This document shows positions 1 through 7,748 of a stretch of DNA of 19,414 nucleotides, piece by piece (position 1 is the stretch's first letter; each line of letters opens with the position of its first letter). The stretch is from Pseudomonadota bacterium (lineage in GTDB: Bacteria; Pseudomonadota; Alphaproteobacteria; Acetobacterales; Acetobacteraceae): positions 1 through 19,414 of the forward strand of contig JAJZCS010000008.1 in assembly GCA_021829055.1 (NCBI GenBank), given 5' to 3'. Under the pieces are notes generated by a model that searched no databases, was not told the origin of the DNA, and saw nothing but the letters and a program-made list of their open reading frames with translations. The position numbers were made by a program, and so were the translations under genes.

Positions 1-227
1 TACAATGTCCGGCTGACCGCACGCGTCAGATGCGGCTGTACGGCGCGCCCTGTCGCGATCCGAATCGCCGTGGTCGCCAAACCGAGCGGCGTTACCTGTG
101 TATAGCCCTGCCCAATACCTTGAATCACCGTGTCACCCTTTGTCCAAATCAGCCGGCGCTTGCGTGACCATGCCCAGTAACAGCCCTCGACAGGTGAAAA
201 TCGGATTAGCCTGTTTTCGCGGCGCAT
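1..227 (-). pseudogene. mrdA: Penicillin-binding protein 2 remnant, internally deleted and cut by the window edge
   Basis: An open minus-strand frame runs from an ATG at 227 off the left edge (75 codons visible). From about residue 28 it reads WTKGDTVIQGIGQGY, then TPLGLATTAIRIATGRAVQP. This matches the segment of PBP2 between its SxN and KTG motifs, around residue 470-500 of E. coli MrdA. The first residues, MRRENRLIRFS, resemble the cytoplasmic N-terminal tail of PBP2. The membrane helix, dimerisation region and the SxxK and SxN active-site motifs, some 400 residues, have no room here, because mreD stops only 31 bases upstream. Gene order (mreC-mreD-pbp2) supports the identity. PBP2 is the transpeptidase of the elongation machinery; this copy could not be active. 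The frame is also open upstream into mreD, so the exact start is uncertain. Misassembly is an alternative to real deletion. Confidence 0.75.
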
Positions 228-258
228 GATCAACAAACCGTCCGTACGGACCGAGTAA

Positions 259-792
259 TCACGCCAGTTCCGGCGCTGCCGGGCCGCGGTGGGCTGCGAT
301 CAATAGCGGTACAAGCAATGGATAAAGCAACAATCCAAGACCCACTTGCAGGAGCATCGGGCTAATCGGCAAGACGGTAAAATCAAGTATGCAAAAGGCG
401 CAGTATTCGACTACCGAGGTTACCAGAATGCAGACAATGAATGTAGCCCAGATCAATATAAAACCTTGTCGCACCAATATGCGACGAGATGCCAGAACGC
501 CCGCCTGGGTCAGCAACAACAACACTGGCCAGACACCAAAGGGAGCGTTCGTAATCAAGCCGAGAAAAAGCCCCAGGACGACCGTGATCGGCGCAGGCAG
601 GGAGCTTGGGCGATACAATGTCCAGAAGTAGACTGACATCGCAGCAAGGGTATCGCGCAACGCCGCCACCGCCGGAAATAGTCCAGGAACGCCAAGAAAA
701 AAGATGGCCACAGTGATCGAAAGCGCCGGCAGACTGGCCCGCGCGAAACGATCTAGCTCGAGCCACAAATTCCGCTGCACCATCGCGATCAT
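259..792 (-). CDS. mreD: Rod shape-determining protein MreD
   Basis: A 177-residue, very hydrophobic protein with about five to six predicted membrane segments, the usual size and character of MreD. MreD is an inner-membrane part of the elongasome and works with MreC to position PBP2/RodA along MreB filaments. The ATG at 792-790 overlaps the mreC stop as ATGA, so the two are translationally coupled. Family identity rests on hydrophobicity, size and position after mreC, since MreD is poorly conserved. Its downstream neighbour is a damaged PBP2 gene, which raises the question of whether this protein still has its normal partner. Confidence 0.85.
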   Translation of the reverse strand: MIAMVQRNLWLELDRFARASLPALSITVAIFFLGVPGLFPAVAALRDTLAAMSVYFWTLYRPSSLPAPITVVLGLFLGLITNAPFGVWPVLLLLTQAGVLASRRILVRQGFILIWATFIVCILVTSVVEYCAFCILDFTVLPISPMLLQVGLGLLLYPLLVPLLIAAHRGPAAPELA

Positions 793-1655
793 GGCCGCGT
801 TTTCTGCACAATACTCTCCGAAGCTTTTGAGGAAAACGAATTGAGGCCACGCTGGTATTCAAACAAGCGAAGCACTCGCAGCCGATTCATGGACGCAAAT
901 GGCCAAACCGCAGGGTCATTGCGCCCTAGGTAGTGAACGACACCGATCGGTAAGCCATCCGGAAAAATTCCTCCCTCGGCACTCGTCAATACAACGGCCC
1001 CCTCGGCAGGTGGTCGCCCCGGCGGCCAAAAGAGAAGGCGCGGCACCGGACCATTAGTTCCCGCCATCAGTGCGTGTTCACCATTTCTGCCGATCGAGAC
1101 GGGAATTCTGCTATTTAGATCCGTAATCAGCAGGATGCGTGCACTGCGCGCCCCCGCTTGGACAACACGCCCAACAACCCCGCCCCCATCCATGGCAATC
1201 GCATCAGCAACACCATGGGAGTCGCGAGGCACGGTAACCAAAACCGACCGGGCATAAAGACCTCCAACATCCGCAATCACCCGAGCGGTAAAGAAGGCCG
1301 GCGTGGGCGTTGGCACAAAATGAAGCTGCGACTTAAGCGATTGGTTCTGTGCAGCAAGAGCGAGGGCAACGGAGCGCCAGCGTTTCAGCTGGACATTTTC
1401 TGCCTGCAGCCGACGAACTTCTGAATGCATCCCAATCCAGGCCCCGAGTGCGTTCCGGTCTGAAATAAGCACAGCCATCGGCCGCGACACCACACGATAG
1501 AGCGGCGCCAACGCCTCATCGACCGCGCCGCGCAACGCAATCCCGATGTTGCGATCGGCTTGTCCCGCCACAATCATCCCAAGCGACAGCGCCAGCATGA
1601 CTGGTAAAGTCAGCCGCGACAGCACCAAGCGAACCGGCACCGAAAGCCGCAACAT
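789..1655 (-). CDS. mreC: Rod shape-determining protein MreC
   Basis: A 288-residue periplasmic scaffold protein anchored by one N-terminal membrane helix (starting MLRLSVPVRLVLSRLTLPVM). A short heptad-like coiled coil follows (around SEVRRLQAENVQLKRW), then the beta-rich MreC domain with the typical GVVGRVVQAG and ILLITDLNSRIPVSI stretches. The start chosen is the ATG at 1655, preceded by GGAG nine bases upstream. A TTG ten codons further up keeps the frame open but lacks a good ribosome binding site. The length is near the usual 280-300 residues. mreB normally lies just upstream in alphaproteobacteria but is not here, so mreC appears to be the first gene of its transcript. Confidence 0.93.
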   Translation of the reverse strand: MLRLSVPVRLVLSRLTLPVMLALSLGMIVAGQADRNIGIALRGAVDEALAPLYRVVSRPMAVLISDRNALGAWIGMHSEVRRLQAENVQLKRWRSVALALAAQNQSLKSQLHFVPTPTPAFFTARVIADVGGLYARSVLVTVPRDSHGVADAIAMDGGGVVGRVVQAGARSARILLITDLNSRIPVSIGRNGEHALMAGTNGPVPRLLFWPPGRPPAEGAVVLTSAEGGIFPDGLPIGVVHYLGRNDPAVWPFASMNRLRVLRLFEYQRGLNSFSSKASESIVQKTRP

Positions 1656-2253
1656 GGCGTCGGGCTCCACAAAAAATAAAACCAAAGCGTCTTACGCCAC
1701 TAGGCACTGACAGCCAAGACACGTCGAGAATTTTTTACCGCGATCTTGCGAATCAACCGATTTGAGCTCCTTGCACCAATCACAAGACAAGAACACGGAC
1801 CGAGCAGCCTCATAGAGGTGACTGGCTCAAACCGCTTTTTTTACTCCCTCCGCCCATCGCAATTAGGAAGGGATTGAAAGTTGTAGCCATTCAGTTCTGA
1901 TGTCATTCTGGTTAACCAAGATGCCTTGGCGTCAATGGTCCCTCCGTACGTCGATAGTTCTCGGTGGGGAAACGGTCATCTAGGCAGGCGTCCCAATGAT
2001 TTCAGTTACGCCGCAACCCTTTGGATGGGCGACGCTTTGCAGTGGTCTCTGCCCAACCAATTATCTGCGTGTGCCTGCTCTCAAAGTTTGTCGGAAGTCT
2101 GCTTGCGCCTGGTTACACATCGAGTGCACAAAATTCGAACAACTGGCGAGCCAACGCGACTACCTAATCCCCTGCCGATGAAGTTATCCACCGTACTAAG
2201 AAAACAGCTTTTTTGGTACGCATCTGTCCAACACCAAAGCCACGTCGTGGCGC
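1656..2253. other. Non-coding stretch upstream of mreC
   Basis: About 600 bases between the ferritin-like gene and mreC. No frame here resembles a known protein. Frames on the plus strand around 1926-2276 have no recognisable domain or good ribosome binding site. I found no tRNA signature and no remnant of mreB. The stretch should hold the mreC promoter, but I could not pick a convincing -35/-10 pair. Confidence 0.5.
2239..2251 (-). terminator. Weak hairpin just after the ferritin-like gene
   Basis: GCCAC-GTC-GTGGC forms a 5-bp stem with a 3-base loop, two bases beyond the stop codon of the ferritin-like gene. On the minus strand it is followed by TTTGGTGTT, a poor U tract. It is a weak candidate terminator only. 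Confidence 0.25.
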
Positions 2254-3189
2254 TCATAACGCGGCATTCGATTTAGACTTTGGGAAAAAGCGCAGCGCCA
2301 ATCGCGCCAATCTCGGCATCATTGTGGGTCGTCGTAAACGGCGATCATAACCAGCAAAACGCCGATCGGTTTCCTCAAGGCAGATCGTCATAAAATCGCC
2401 CAGACTTATATCCTCGGCACTCACGGATTTGCTTCCTGTAACAGTGAAATTATTGTCTTGCTGTTTTGTTTTAGTCGCTGGTGTCTTACCGCCGTCAATG
2501 CTGCGTGCAATACTAATCCGTTCCCAACCAAGGAACATCCACACAGCGACGACGCGCATTTCGAACCAAGGTCGCCGCCATCTTGGCATTGTTGCGCGAT
2601 GCCAAGCAAGCCAATTGGCAAACAACAAAATGTGCCGCCCTTCTTCTTGAATCACCGGTTCGAACGTATCGACCAGCTCAGCAGGAAAAAAGCCGGAACG
2701 TTTAGCAAGTTCAAATAGTCCGAAAGCAAAAAAACTGTCGATGCATTCTGAAAACCCTGTGACGAGATAGGCCCATTCAGTGTCACGCGGCTCACGATAG
2801 ACGGGTTCAGGCTCCAGCGGGATCCCGTATGCCTCGACCAATCGCGCGAGAACCTCCTTGTGACGATTCTCTTCCCAACCATTGAGCGCGATCGCCTCCC
2901 GCATGTCTGGATCAGATATTGTGCGAGCATATGCCGCCATCCGCAGGCGCGCCTTCCCTTCTGTCTGCACCGCAATGTCCCAGATTGGGAGTGAAATGAC
3001 CTTGTCGCGCGCCGCATCATCAAGCATCGGCCAGGCGATGACCGAGGGCTTATAGGGATTGAACGTTTCACGGAACATCCGGCAAATTGCCCGCTTGTGA
3101 GCTGGAGAGCCTGGCTTGAGTGGCCCCTGCGCCTCGCTTTTCCAGTAACGGGCGGCATGATCAGCAGCGGCAACCGTCGCAGTATCCAT
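2254..3189 (-). CDS. Ferritin-like di-iron domain protein
   Basis: A 311-residue soluble protein with the carboxylate/histidine pattern of a four-helix di-iron protein: E77, then EENRH (E106/E107 with H110), then E148 in a helix SECIDSFFAFG, then EEGRH (E182/E183 with H186). This spacing is typical of the ferritin-like superfamily. The exact reaction cannot be told from sequence; such proteins act as iron-dependent oxidases, hydroxylases or iron stores. The ATG at 3189 is chosen because AGGAG lies ten bases upstream and because the preceding in-frame codons look non-coding. A C-terminal part (about 250-311) with many arginines follows a low-complexity linker rich in K, T and Q. It stands alone, with long gaps on both sides. 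Similar stand-alone proteins are, to my recollection, common in Acetobacteraceae. Confidence 0.85.
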   Translation of the reverse strand: MDTATVAAADHAARYWKSEAQGPLKPGSPAHKRAICRMFRETFNPYKPSVIAWPMLDDAARDKVISLPIWDIAVQTEGKARLRMAAYARTISDPDMREAIALNGWEENRHKEVLARLVEAYGIPLEPEPVYREPRDTEWAYLVTGFSECIDSFFAFGLFELAKRSGFFPAELVDTFEPVIQEEGRHILLFANWLAWHRATMPRWRRPWFEMRVVAVWMFLGWERISIARSIDGGKTPATKTKQQDNNFTVTGSKSVSAEDISLGDFMTICLEETDRRFAGYDRRLRRPTMMPRLARLALRFFPKSKSNAAL

Positions 3190-3827
3190 GATAATGACTC
3201 TCCTGTTCTGCACAGTGAATATTAACGATTTGGCCTCGATTTTAGCTACAGGGACGGAGCTCGCATAGTTGTCGCGACCGACCACCGTGACAAAAAATGT
3301 GACGCGGTGGGGAACACAAACATCCTCCGTGAGAGGTGGCGTACCCGAACGGCGTATTAACCTGAACGAGCGCTAAAGCAGGAACAAGGTTCACAAGAGT
3401 CTGTTCTCGCGTACCAATCGGTATTCGCATTATCGAGAACGATACTTCTCTCAAAATTTCAATATCCGACGGAGCACTCGCGCTGAGATATTTCCGCCTG
3501 GATCGGTGGCACCAACGGCCTCAGCACCACAGCCAACAGACTTTAGGTTTCTGGTCACTTACCACAATTACACGCATGCCGTTGGTCACTCTTACATTGA
3601 GAAGGTGTACGCCTGTACTAGGGTATGTAGCATTTATGCATCGCCCGGCCTGATCCGACACAATCCTTTCTTCTTGCCATTCGGGTGCACCTTTCTTCGT
3701 TATCCTTTTGCTCTCATCTCCAACTACAGGTCCTACTCGGACCACAATCACCATCCCATCCAAGAACAACATTATTCCGTGTTAATAATAACTAAAATAT
3801 CCCTTCAATTCTTAGGTGAAAGTGGAC
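3190..3827. other. Non-coding stretch between pntB and the ferritin-like gene
   Basis: About 640 bases. Frames on both strands, such as a plus frame from 3506 to 3895 and a minus frame from 3772 to 3521, show no recognised domain, and the plus one runs into pntB antisense. No tRNA or insertion sequence was seen. The right end carries the pnt terminator, and the left end must contain the promoter of the ferritin-like gene, which I could not place. Confidence 0.5.
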
Positions 3828-3865
3828 AGAAAACTAAAATGTCGCCGGCACGTTATGCCGGCGAC
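3828..3865 (-). terminator. Intrinsic terminator of the pnt operon
   Basis: GTCGCCGGCA (3841-3850) and TGCCGGCGAC (3856-3865) form a perfect 10-bp GC-rich stem with a 5-base loop. On the minus strand it is followed by ATTTTAGTTT, a U-rich tail. It lies 19 bases past the pntB stop, exactly where a Rho-independent terminator of the operon is expected. Confidence 0.88.
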
Positions 3866-3883
3866 AATCTTCATCAATCCGAG

Positions 3884-5299
3884 CTACTTACTTAGCGCTT
3901 GCACAATTTCCTCGGTCATTTTCTTCGCGTCGCCAAAAAGCATCATCGTATTATCACGAAAAAACAGCTCATTATCTACTCCAGCATAGCCAGAAGCCAT
4001 TGAACGCTTGACGAACAAAACGGTCTTAGCCTTGTCTACTTCGAGGATCGGCATACCATAGATAGCCGACGCTGGATTCGTCTTGGCGGCCGGATTGGTT
4101 ACGTCGTTGGCCCCGATGACATATACCACGTCGGTCGTGGAAAACTCGTTATTAATGGTCTCGAGTTCAAACACCTCATCATACGGCACCTGCGCCTCGG
4201 CAAGCAGAACGTTCATATGGCCGGGCATACGCCCCGCCACCGGATGAATCGCGTATTTCACCTCCACGCCCTCCTTTTTGAGGAGTTCGGCCATCTCGCG
4301 CACAGCGTGCTGCGCCTGAGCCACGGCCATGCCGTAGCCCGGCACAACGATGACTTTCGATGCGTTGCTCATAATAAACGCTGCATCTTCAGCGGAACCA
4401 GACTTTACCGATTTATCGCCCGTTGCACCAACCAGTGCGGCGGCACCAGAATCTGTGCCGAATCCACCCAGCAAAACGTTGATGATCGAGCGATTCATTC
4501 CTTTGCACATAATGTATGAAAGAATCGCACCGGAAGATCCGACCAGCGCGCCTGTCACAATCAACGCGACATTACCGATCGTGAAACCTATACCGGCTGC
4601 CGCCCAACCCGAATATGAGTTTAGCATCGAAATCACAACCGGCATGTCCGCACCGCCGATCGGGATGATGAGCAACACCCCTATTGCAAGTGACAATGCA
4701 GCGACAATCCAGAACAGTGTCTGCGATCCACCTGAAATAACGAACATAACAACCAGAGCCAGAATCAGGATTCCGATACCGAGATTCAGCTTGTGCTGAC
4801 CCGGGAAAATGATCGGGGAACCGCTCATCAGAGCCTGTAGCTTGGCAAATGCAATCACGGCACCAGTAAAGGTAATGGAGCCGATCGCAAGCCCCACTGA
4901 CATCTCAATTAGACTCTCTAATCGTAGGTGACCTGGAGTGCCAATGCCAAAGCTCTGCGGGGCGTTCAACGCCGATGCGGCGACGAACACCGCTGCTAGC
5001 CCGACCAGCGAATGAAAGGCTGCAACCAATTGTGGCAGTGCCGTCATATTTACACGGCGCGCGACAATTGCTCCGACCGCACCGCCGATAACAATGCCAA
5101 GAATGATAACAGCGGCGCCGCCAAGCAGCATACCGGGGTGGTCCAGCGTTGCCAGAATGGCGATGGCCATGCCCGCCATACCAAGCAAATTGCCGCGACG
5201 GGCCGTCTCGGGATGCGACAGGCCACGCAAAGCGAGAATGAATAAAACCGCCGAAATGAGATAGGAGACCGTGATGCCGGGATCAGTTGTGGAATTCAT
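3884..5299 (-). CDS. pntB: NAD(P) transhydrogenase subunit beta
   Basis: A 471-residue protein with domain II (eight to nine membrane helices in residues 1-260) and the soluble NADP(H)-binding domain III (about 290-471). Key features are the proton-channel histidine H96 in AAFHSLVG, N227 in MLNSYSGWA, the NADP fingerprint GYGMAVAQ (321-328) and GANDVTNPAA near the C-terminus. Length matches the family. It couples inward proton flow across the inner membrane to hydride transfer from NADH to NADP, providing NADPH. It is the last gene of the three-gene operon, 15 bases after pntAb, and is followed by the terminator at 3828-3865. All expected motifs are present. Confidence 0.97.
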   Translation of the reverse strand: MNSTTDPGITVSYLISAVLFILALRGLSHPETARRGNLLGMAGMAIAILATLDHPGMLLGGAAVIILGIVIGGAVGAIVARRVNMTALPQLVAAFHSLVGLAAVFVAASALNAPQSFGIGTPGHLRLESLIEMSVGLAIGSITFTGAVIAFAKLQALMSGSPIIFPGQHKLNLGIGILILALVVMFVISGGSQTLFWIVAALSLAIGVLLIIPIGGADMPVVISMLNSYSGWAAAGIGFTIGNVALIVTGALVGSSGAILSYIMCKGMNRSIINVLLGGFGTDSGAAALVGATGDKSVKSGSAEDAAFIMSNASKVIVVPGYGMAVAQAQHAVREMAELLKKEGVEVKYAIHPVAGRMPGHMNVLLAEAQVPYDEVFELETINNEFSTTDVVYVIGANDVTNPAAKTNPASAIYGMPILEVDKAKTVLFVKRSMASGYAGVDNELFFRDNTMMLFGDAKKMTEEIVQALSK

Positions 5300-5314
5300 A
5301 ATTAGTGCCGTCCC

Positions 5315-5710
5315 TTACTTCGCTTTCTTCTTAAACATGCCAAGCATACGTTGCGTAACCAAGAAGCCGCCAATGATATTCACGCCGGCCAGCGTTACGG
5401 CAATAAAGCCGAACGTATGAGCAGTGCGATTGCCTGGTAGTCCTGTCGCCAGCATTGCGCCGACGATGATCACTGAGGAAATTGCATTGGTCACCGCCAG
5501 AAGCGGCGAATGCAGCGCCGGGGTGACACTCCAGATGACATAATAACCGACCAATACTGCCATCACAAAAATCGCGAACAGGTAAATCAGTGGTGGATGA
5601 TTCGTATGGGCTACCGCCTGTTCGGCGGCAAAACCGGCGGCGTTCTGCGCGAGCGCCGCTGCCTTATGGGCGAGGCTCGCCGCCTGGCCCGCAAGTTCCG
5701 CTGGGGTCAT
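5315..5710 (-). CDS. pntAb: NAD(P) transhydrogenase subunit alpha part 2
   Basis: A 131-residue membrane protein with three to four helices (from about residue 40: LIYLFAIFVMAVLVGYYVIW, then NAISSVIIVGAML, then FGFIAVTLAGVNIIGGFLV). It is the membrane part that is fused to the NAD-binding domain in enterobacterial PntA and separate in most alphaproteobacteria. SVTPALHSPLLAVTNAISS is the conserved core. The N-terminal 35 residues form an alanine-rich amphipathic extension, frequent in this lineage. It sits between pntAa (13 bases) and pntB (15 bases) and is needed for the complex. Confidence 0.96.
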   Translation of the reverse strand: MTPAELAGQAASLAHKAAALAQNAAGFAAEQAVAHTNHPPLIYLFAIFVMAVLVGYYVIWSVTPALHSPLLAVTNAISSVIIVGAMLATGLPGNRTAHTFGFIAVTLAGVNIIGGFLVTQRMLGMFKKKAK

Positions 5711-5723
5711 AGTTACGCTCCTC

Positions 5724-6863
5724 TCACGCCGCCGCTTGCGGCTGGAAATTTGAGTGAACGACCGCTCCGTCTCGAGTCAGCAGCACACCCTTGATAATCT
5801 CGTCATCGGGCAGCAGTTTGACATGCTTTCCTTCCTTGTCCCAAAATTGGGTCAGGAATGTCAGCAAATTACGTGCATACAAATTGCTGGCTGCAACGCC
5901 AATCCGCGATGGCCAATTCTTGTAACCCAACACAACGACACCGTTGTCTGTCACAATCCGCGCACCAGGGTTCGTCAGGGCGCAGTTGCCACCAGCGTCC
6001 GCCGCAAGATCGACAATGACACTACCCGGTCGCATCTGCGCTACCGCCTCGGCTGTTACAATTATCGGTGCCTTGCGTCCCATTACCAAGGCTGTACAAA
6101 TAACAATGTCGTTCTTCGCCACCGTTTCAGCGACAAGTGCCGCCTGCTTCTGCCGGAACGCATCACTCATTTCTTTTGCGTACGCCCCCGTCTGGGTGGC
6201 GCTTTCCGCGTCTTCAACACCTACAAACGAGGCCCCCAACGATTTAATCTCTTCCTTTGCTGCCGGCCGCACATCGGTAGCTGACACAATCGCACCTAAG
6301 CGACGCGCCGTAGCGATTGCCTGCAATCCCGCAACCCCGGCACCGATTACAAACACCCGTGCGGGTGGCACGGTTCCCGCGGCCGTCATCATCATCGCGA
6401 AGCCCCGTGGAAATGCTTCAGCCGCTTCAATGATCGCTCGATATCCAGCCAGATTTGCCTGGCTCGACAGGACGTCCATCGATTGTGCCCGGGTAATGCG
6501 CGGCAACAGTTCCATCGCACAGGCATTAATCCCCAACTTTGCAAACGCCTCAAGAGCGGCGACGTTGCCAACCGTACCCATCATACCAACAAGCAACGTT
6601 CCCCGCTTAAACTGTTCGACGGCTTTGGGATCCGGCATCTGGACACAGAAGACTATGTCCGCATCTTTCAACGCCGCTGCCGCATCTACGACAATTTCCG
6701 CTCCAACCTCTTGATACGCAGAATCAGTGATCGATACGACGGCGCCCGCGCCCGCCTCAATCACGACACTCAAACCCAGTGCCACGAGCTTCTTCACCGT
6801 CTCCGGCGTCGCGGCAACCCGGGTTTCTCCCGGCGCATGCTCTTTCAATACGGCAAGACGCAT
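5724..6863 (-). CDS. pntAa: NAD(P) transhydrogenase subunit alpha part 1
   Basis: A 379-residue cytoplasmic NAD(H)-binding domain I, related to alanine dehydrogenase. Visible are the N-terminal KEHAPGETRVAATP, the RITRAQSMDVLSSQANLAG loop (122-140) that contacts domain III, and the Rossmann motif GAGVAGLQA (174-182). The ATG at 6863 is preceded by a strong GGAGGAAGG. It lacks the membrane part, which is encoded by the next gene. It is first in the operon. Upstream is a roughly 240-base divergent region shared with the ClpP-like gene; a TTGACA at 7005-7000 could be its -35 box, but I saw no good -10. Confidence 0.97.
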   Translation of the reverse strand: MRLAVLKEHAPGETRVAATPETVKKLVALGLSVVIEAGAGAVVSITDSAYQEVGAEIVVDAAAALKDADIVFCVQMPDPKAVEQFKRGTLLVGMMGTVGNVAALEAFAKLGINACAMELLPRITRAQSMDVLSSQANLAGYRAIIEAAEAFPRGFAMMMTAAGTVPPARVFVIGAGVAGLQAIATARRLGAIVSATDVRPAAKEEIKSLGASFVGVEDAESATQTGAYAKEMSDAFRQKQAALVAETVAKNDIVICTALVMGRKAPIIVTAEAVAQMRPGSVIVDLAADAGGNCALTNPGARIVTDNGVVVLGYKNWPSRIGVAASNLYARNLLTFLTQFWDKEGKHVKLLPDDEIIKGVLLTRDGAVVHSNFQPQAAA

Positions 6864-7089
6864 GATGACTTTCCTTCCTCCGAACCGCTCGCAATAATCG
6901 TTTGCGCCTCACTGCTCCCGCACGCGCAAGAACGCGCCCGGGTAGGCCGCGAAGGCGCATAATCCGGTAAAAGTTGCAGCCACCATGCTCCGCCGTTCAT
7001 GTCAAGACGGCGTGAACAACGGGCTCCACAAAAAACCGTTCCTGCCTCGACAGGATCCACCGCTTCCGCCACATTGTCTGCAATGACAC

Positions 7090-7094
7090 AGGAG
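7090..7094 (+). promoter_or_regulatory. Ribosome binding site deciding the ClpP-like start
   Basis: AGGAG six bases before the ATG at 7101. The frame is open further upstream (to 6999, including an ATG at 7083), but those starts have no comparable site. Confidence 0.75.
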
Positions 7095-7100
7095 CGAATC

Positions 7101-7748
7101 ATGACCAAAATGTGCAGCAAAAGCCCCTCCCGGCGCGGCGACGCCGATGATGCGCCCGAAAAGGACTCGGACGGGAAAGACGAAAAAGTCATGGGTAGCG
7201 GCCTGGAAGCCCGGCTCTTCGACCAGCGCAAAGTTCTGGTCTTCGGTGAAATCAACGACAAAGTGGCGCGCAGCGTCACTGCCAATCTGCTCGCGCTTGC
7301 CGGTGCCAACGACAGGCCAATCGACATCCTCGTCAATTCACCGGGCGGCCACGTCGAAAGCGCCGACACCATCCATGATGTAATCCGCTTCGTTGATGCT
7401 GCAGCGCCGGTCCGAATGGTCGGCACGGGGTGGGTCGCGAGCGCAGGAGCCCTAGTTTTTCTCGCGGCTCAAAGGAATCGACGTTTTTGTCTGCCTAATA
7501 CCCGCTTTCTGCTACATCAACCTATGGGCGGTGTACGCGGCCCAGCCACCGACATCGATATTGAGGCCCGTGAAATTATCAAGATGCGAGAAAGGATCAA
7601 TCGCATTATCGCCCGGGAAACGGGTCAAGACTACTCGCGCATCGAGCGGGATACGGACCGTAATTACTGGATGGGCGCCGACGAAGCGATTGCTTACGGC
7701 ATGGCCGCCAAAATTATCACCAGCGCCAAGGAACTTGCGCTGAATTAA
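7101..7748 (+). CDS. ClpP-like (S14) protease subunit with Asn at the catalytic Asp position
   Basis: A 215-residue ClpP-fold protein. INSPGG-type motif VNSPGGHVES (79-88), nucleophile S114 in GWVASAGAL, and H139 in LLHQPMGG are present. Gapless alignment of its IERDTDRNYW (181-190) to E. coli ClpP IERDTERDRF places N188 at the catalytic aspartate (E. coli D185). The first 35 residues form a charged, hydrophilic tail instead of a propeptide. ClpP forms tetradecameric peptidase barrels fed by ClpA/ClpX; no Clp ATPase gene is adjacent, so this is probably a second, divergent paralogue. Whether it cleaves peptides is uncertain. It is the only plus-strand gene, and its TAA overlaps the lysR stop in a shared TTAA (7745-7748). 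Confidence 0.9.
   Translation: MTKMCSKSPSRRGDADDAPEKDSDGKDEKVMGSGLEARLFDQRKVLVFGEINDKVARSVTANLLALAGANDRPIDILVNSPGGHVESADTIHDVIRFVDAAAPVRMVGTGWVASAGALVFLAAQRNRRFCLPNTRFLLHQPMGGVRGPATDIDIEAREIIKMRERINRIIARETGQDYSRIERDTDRNYWMGADEAIAYGMAAKIITSAKELALN

Noticed and set aside
1700..1756. Small minus-strand frame (18 codons, TTG start) with AAGGAG ten bases upstream, reading IRKIAVKNSRRVLAVSA
   Set aside because: It is too short to tell from chance and resembles nothing known; it might be a leader peptide, but there is no support.
3506..3895. Plus-strand frame of 129 codons
   Set aside because: It has no domain or credible ribosome binding site and runs through the pnt terminator and into the pntB end.
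7000..7005. TTGACA on the minus strand as a pntAa -35 box
   Set aside because: No acceptable -10 sequence is found 16-18 bases downstream, so I did not list a promoter.
6991..7017. Inverted repeats CGCCGT/ACGGCG and GTTCA/TGAAC between pntAa and the clpP-like gene
   Set aside because: The arms are short and mutually exclusive; no more than expected by chance in GC-rich DNA.
6845..7426. Minus-strand frame of 193 codons across the pntAa/clpP-like divergent region
   Set aside because: It is the shadow of the ClpP-like gene on the opposite strand and has no family resemblance.
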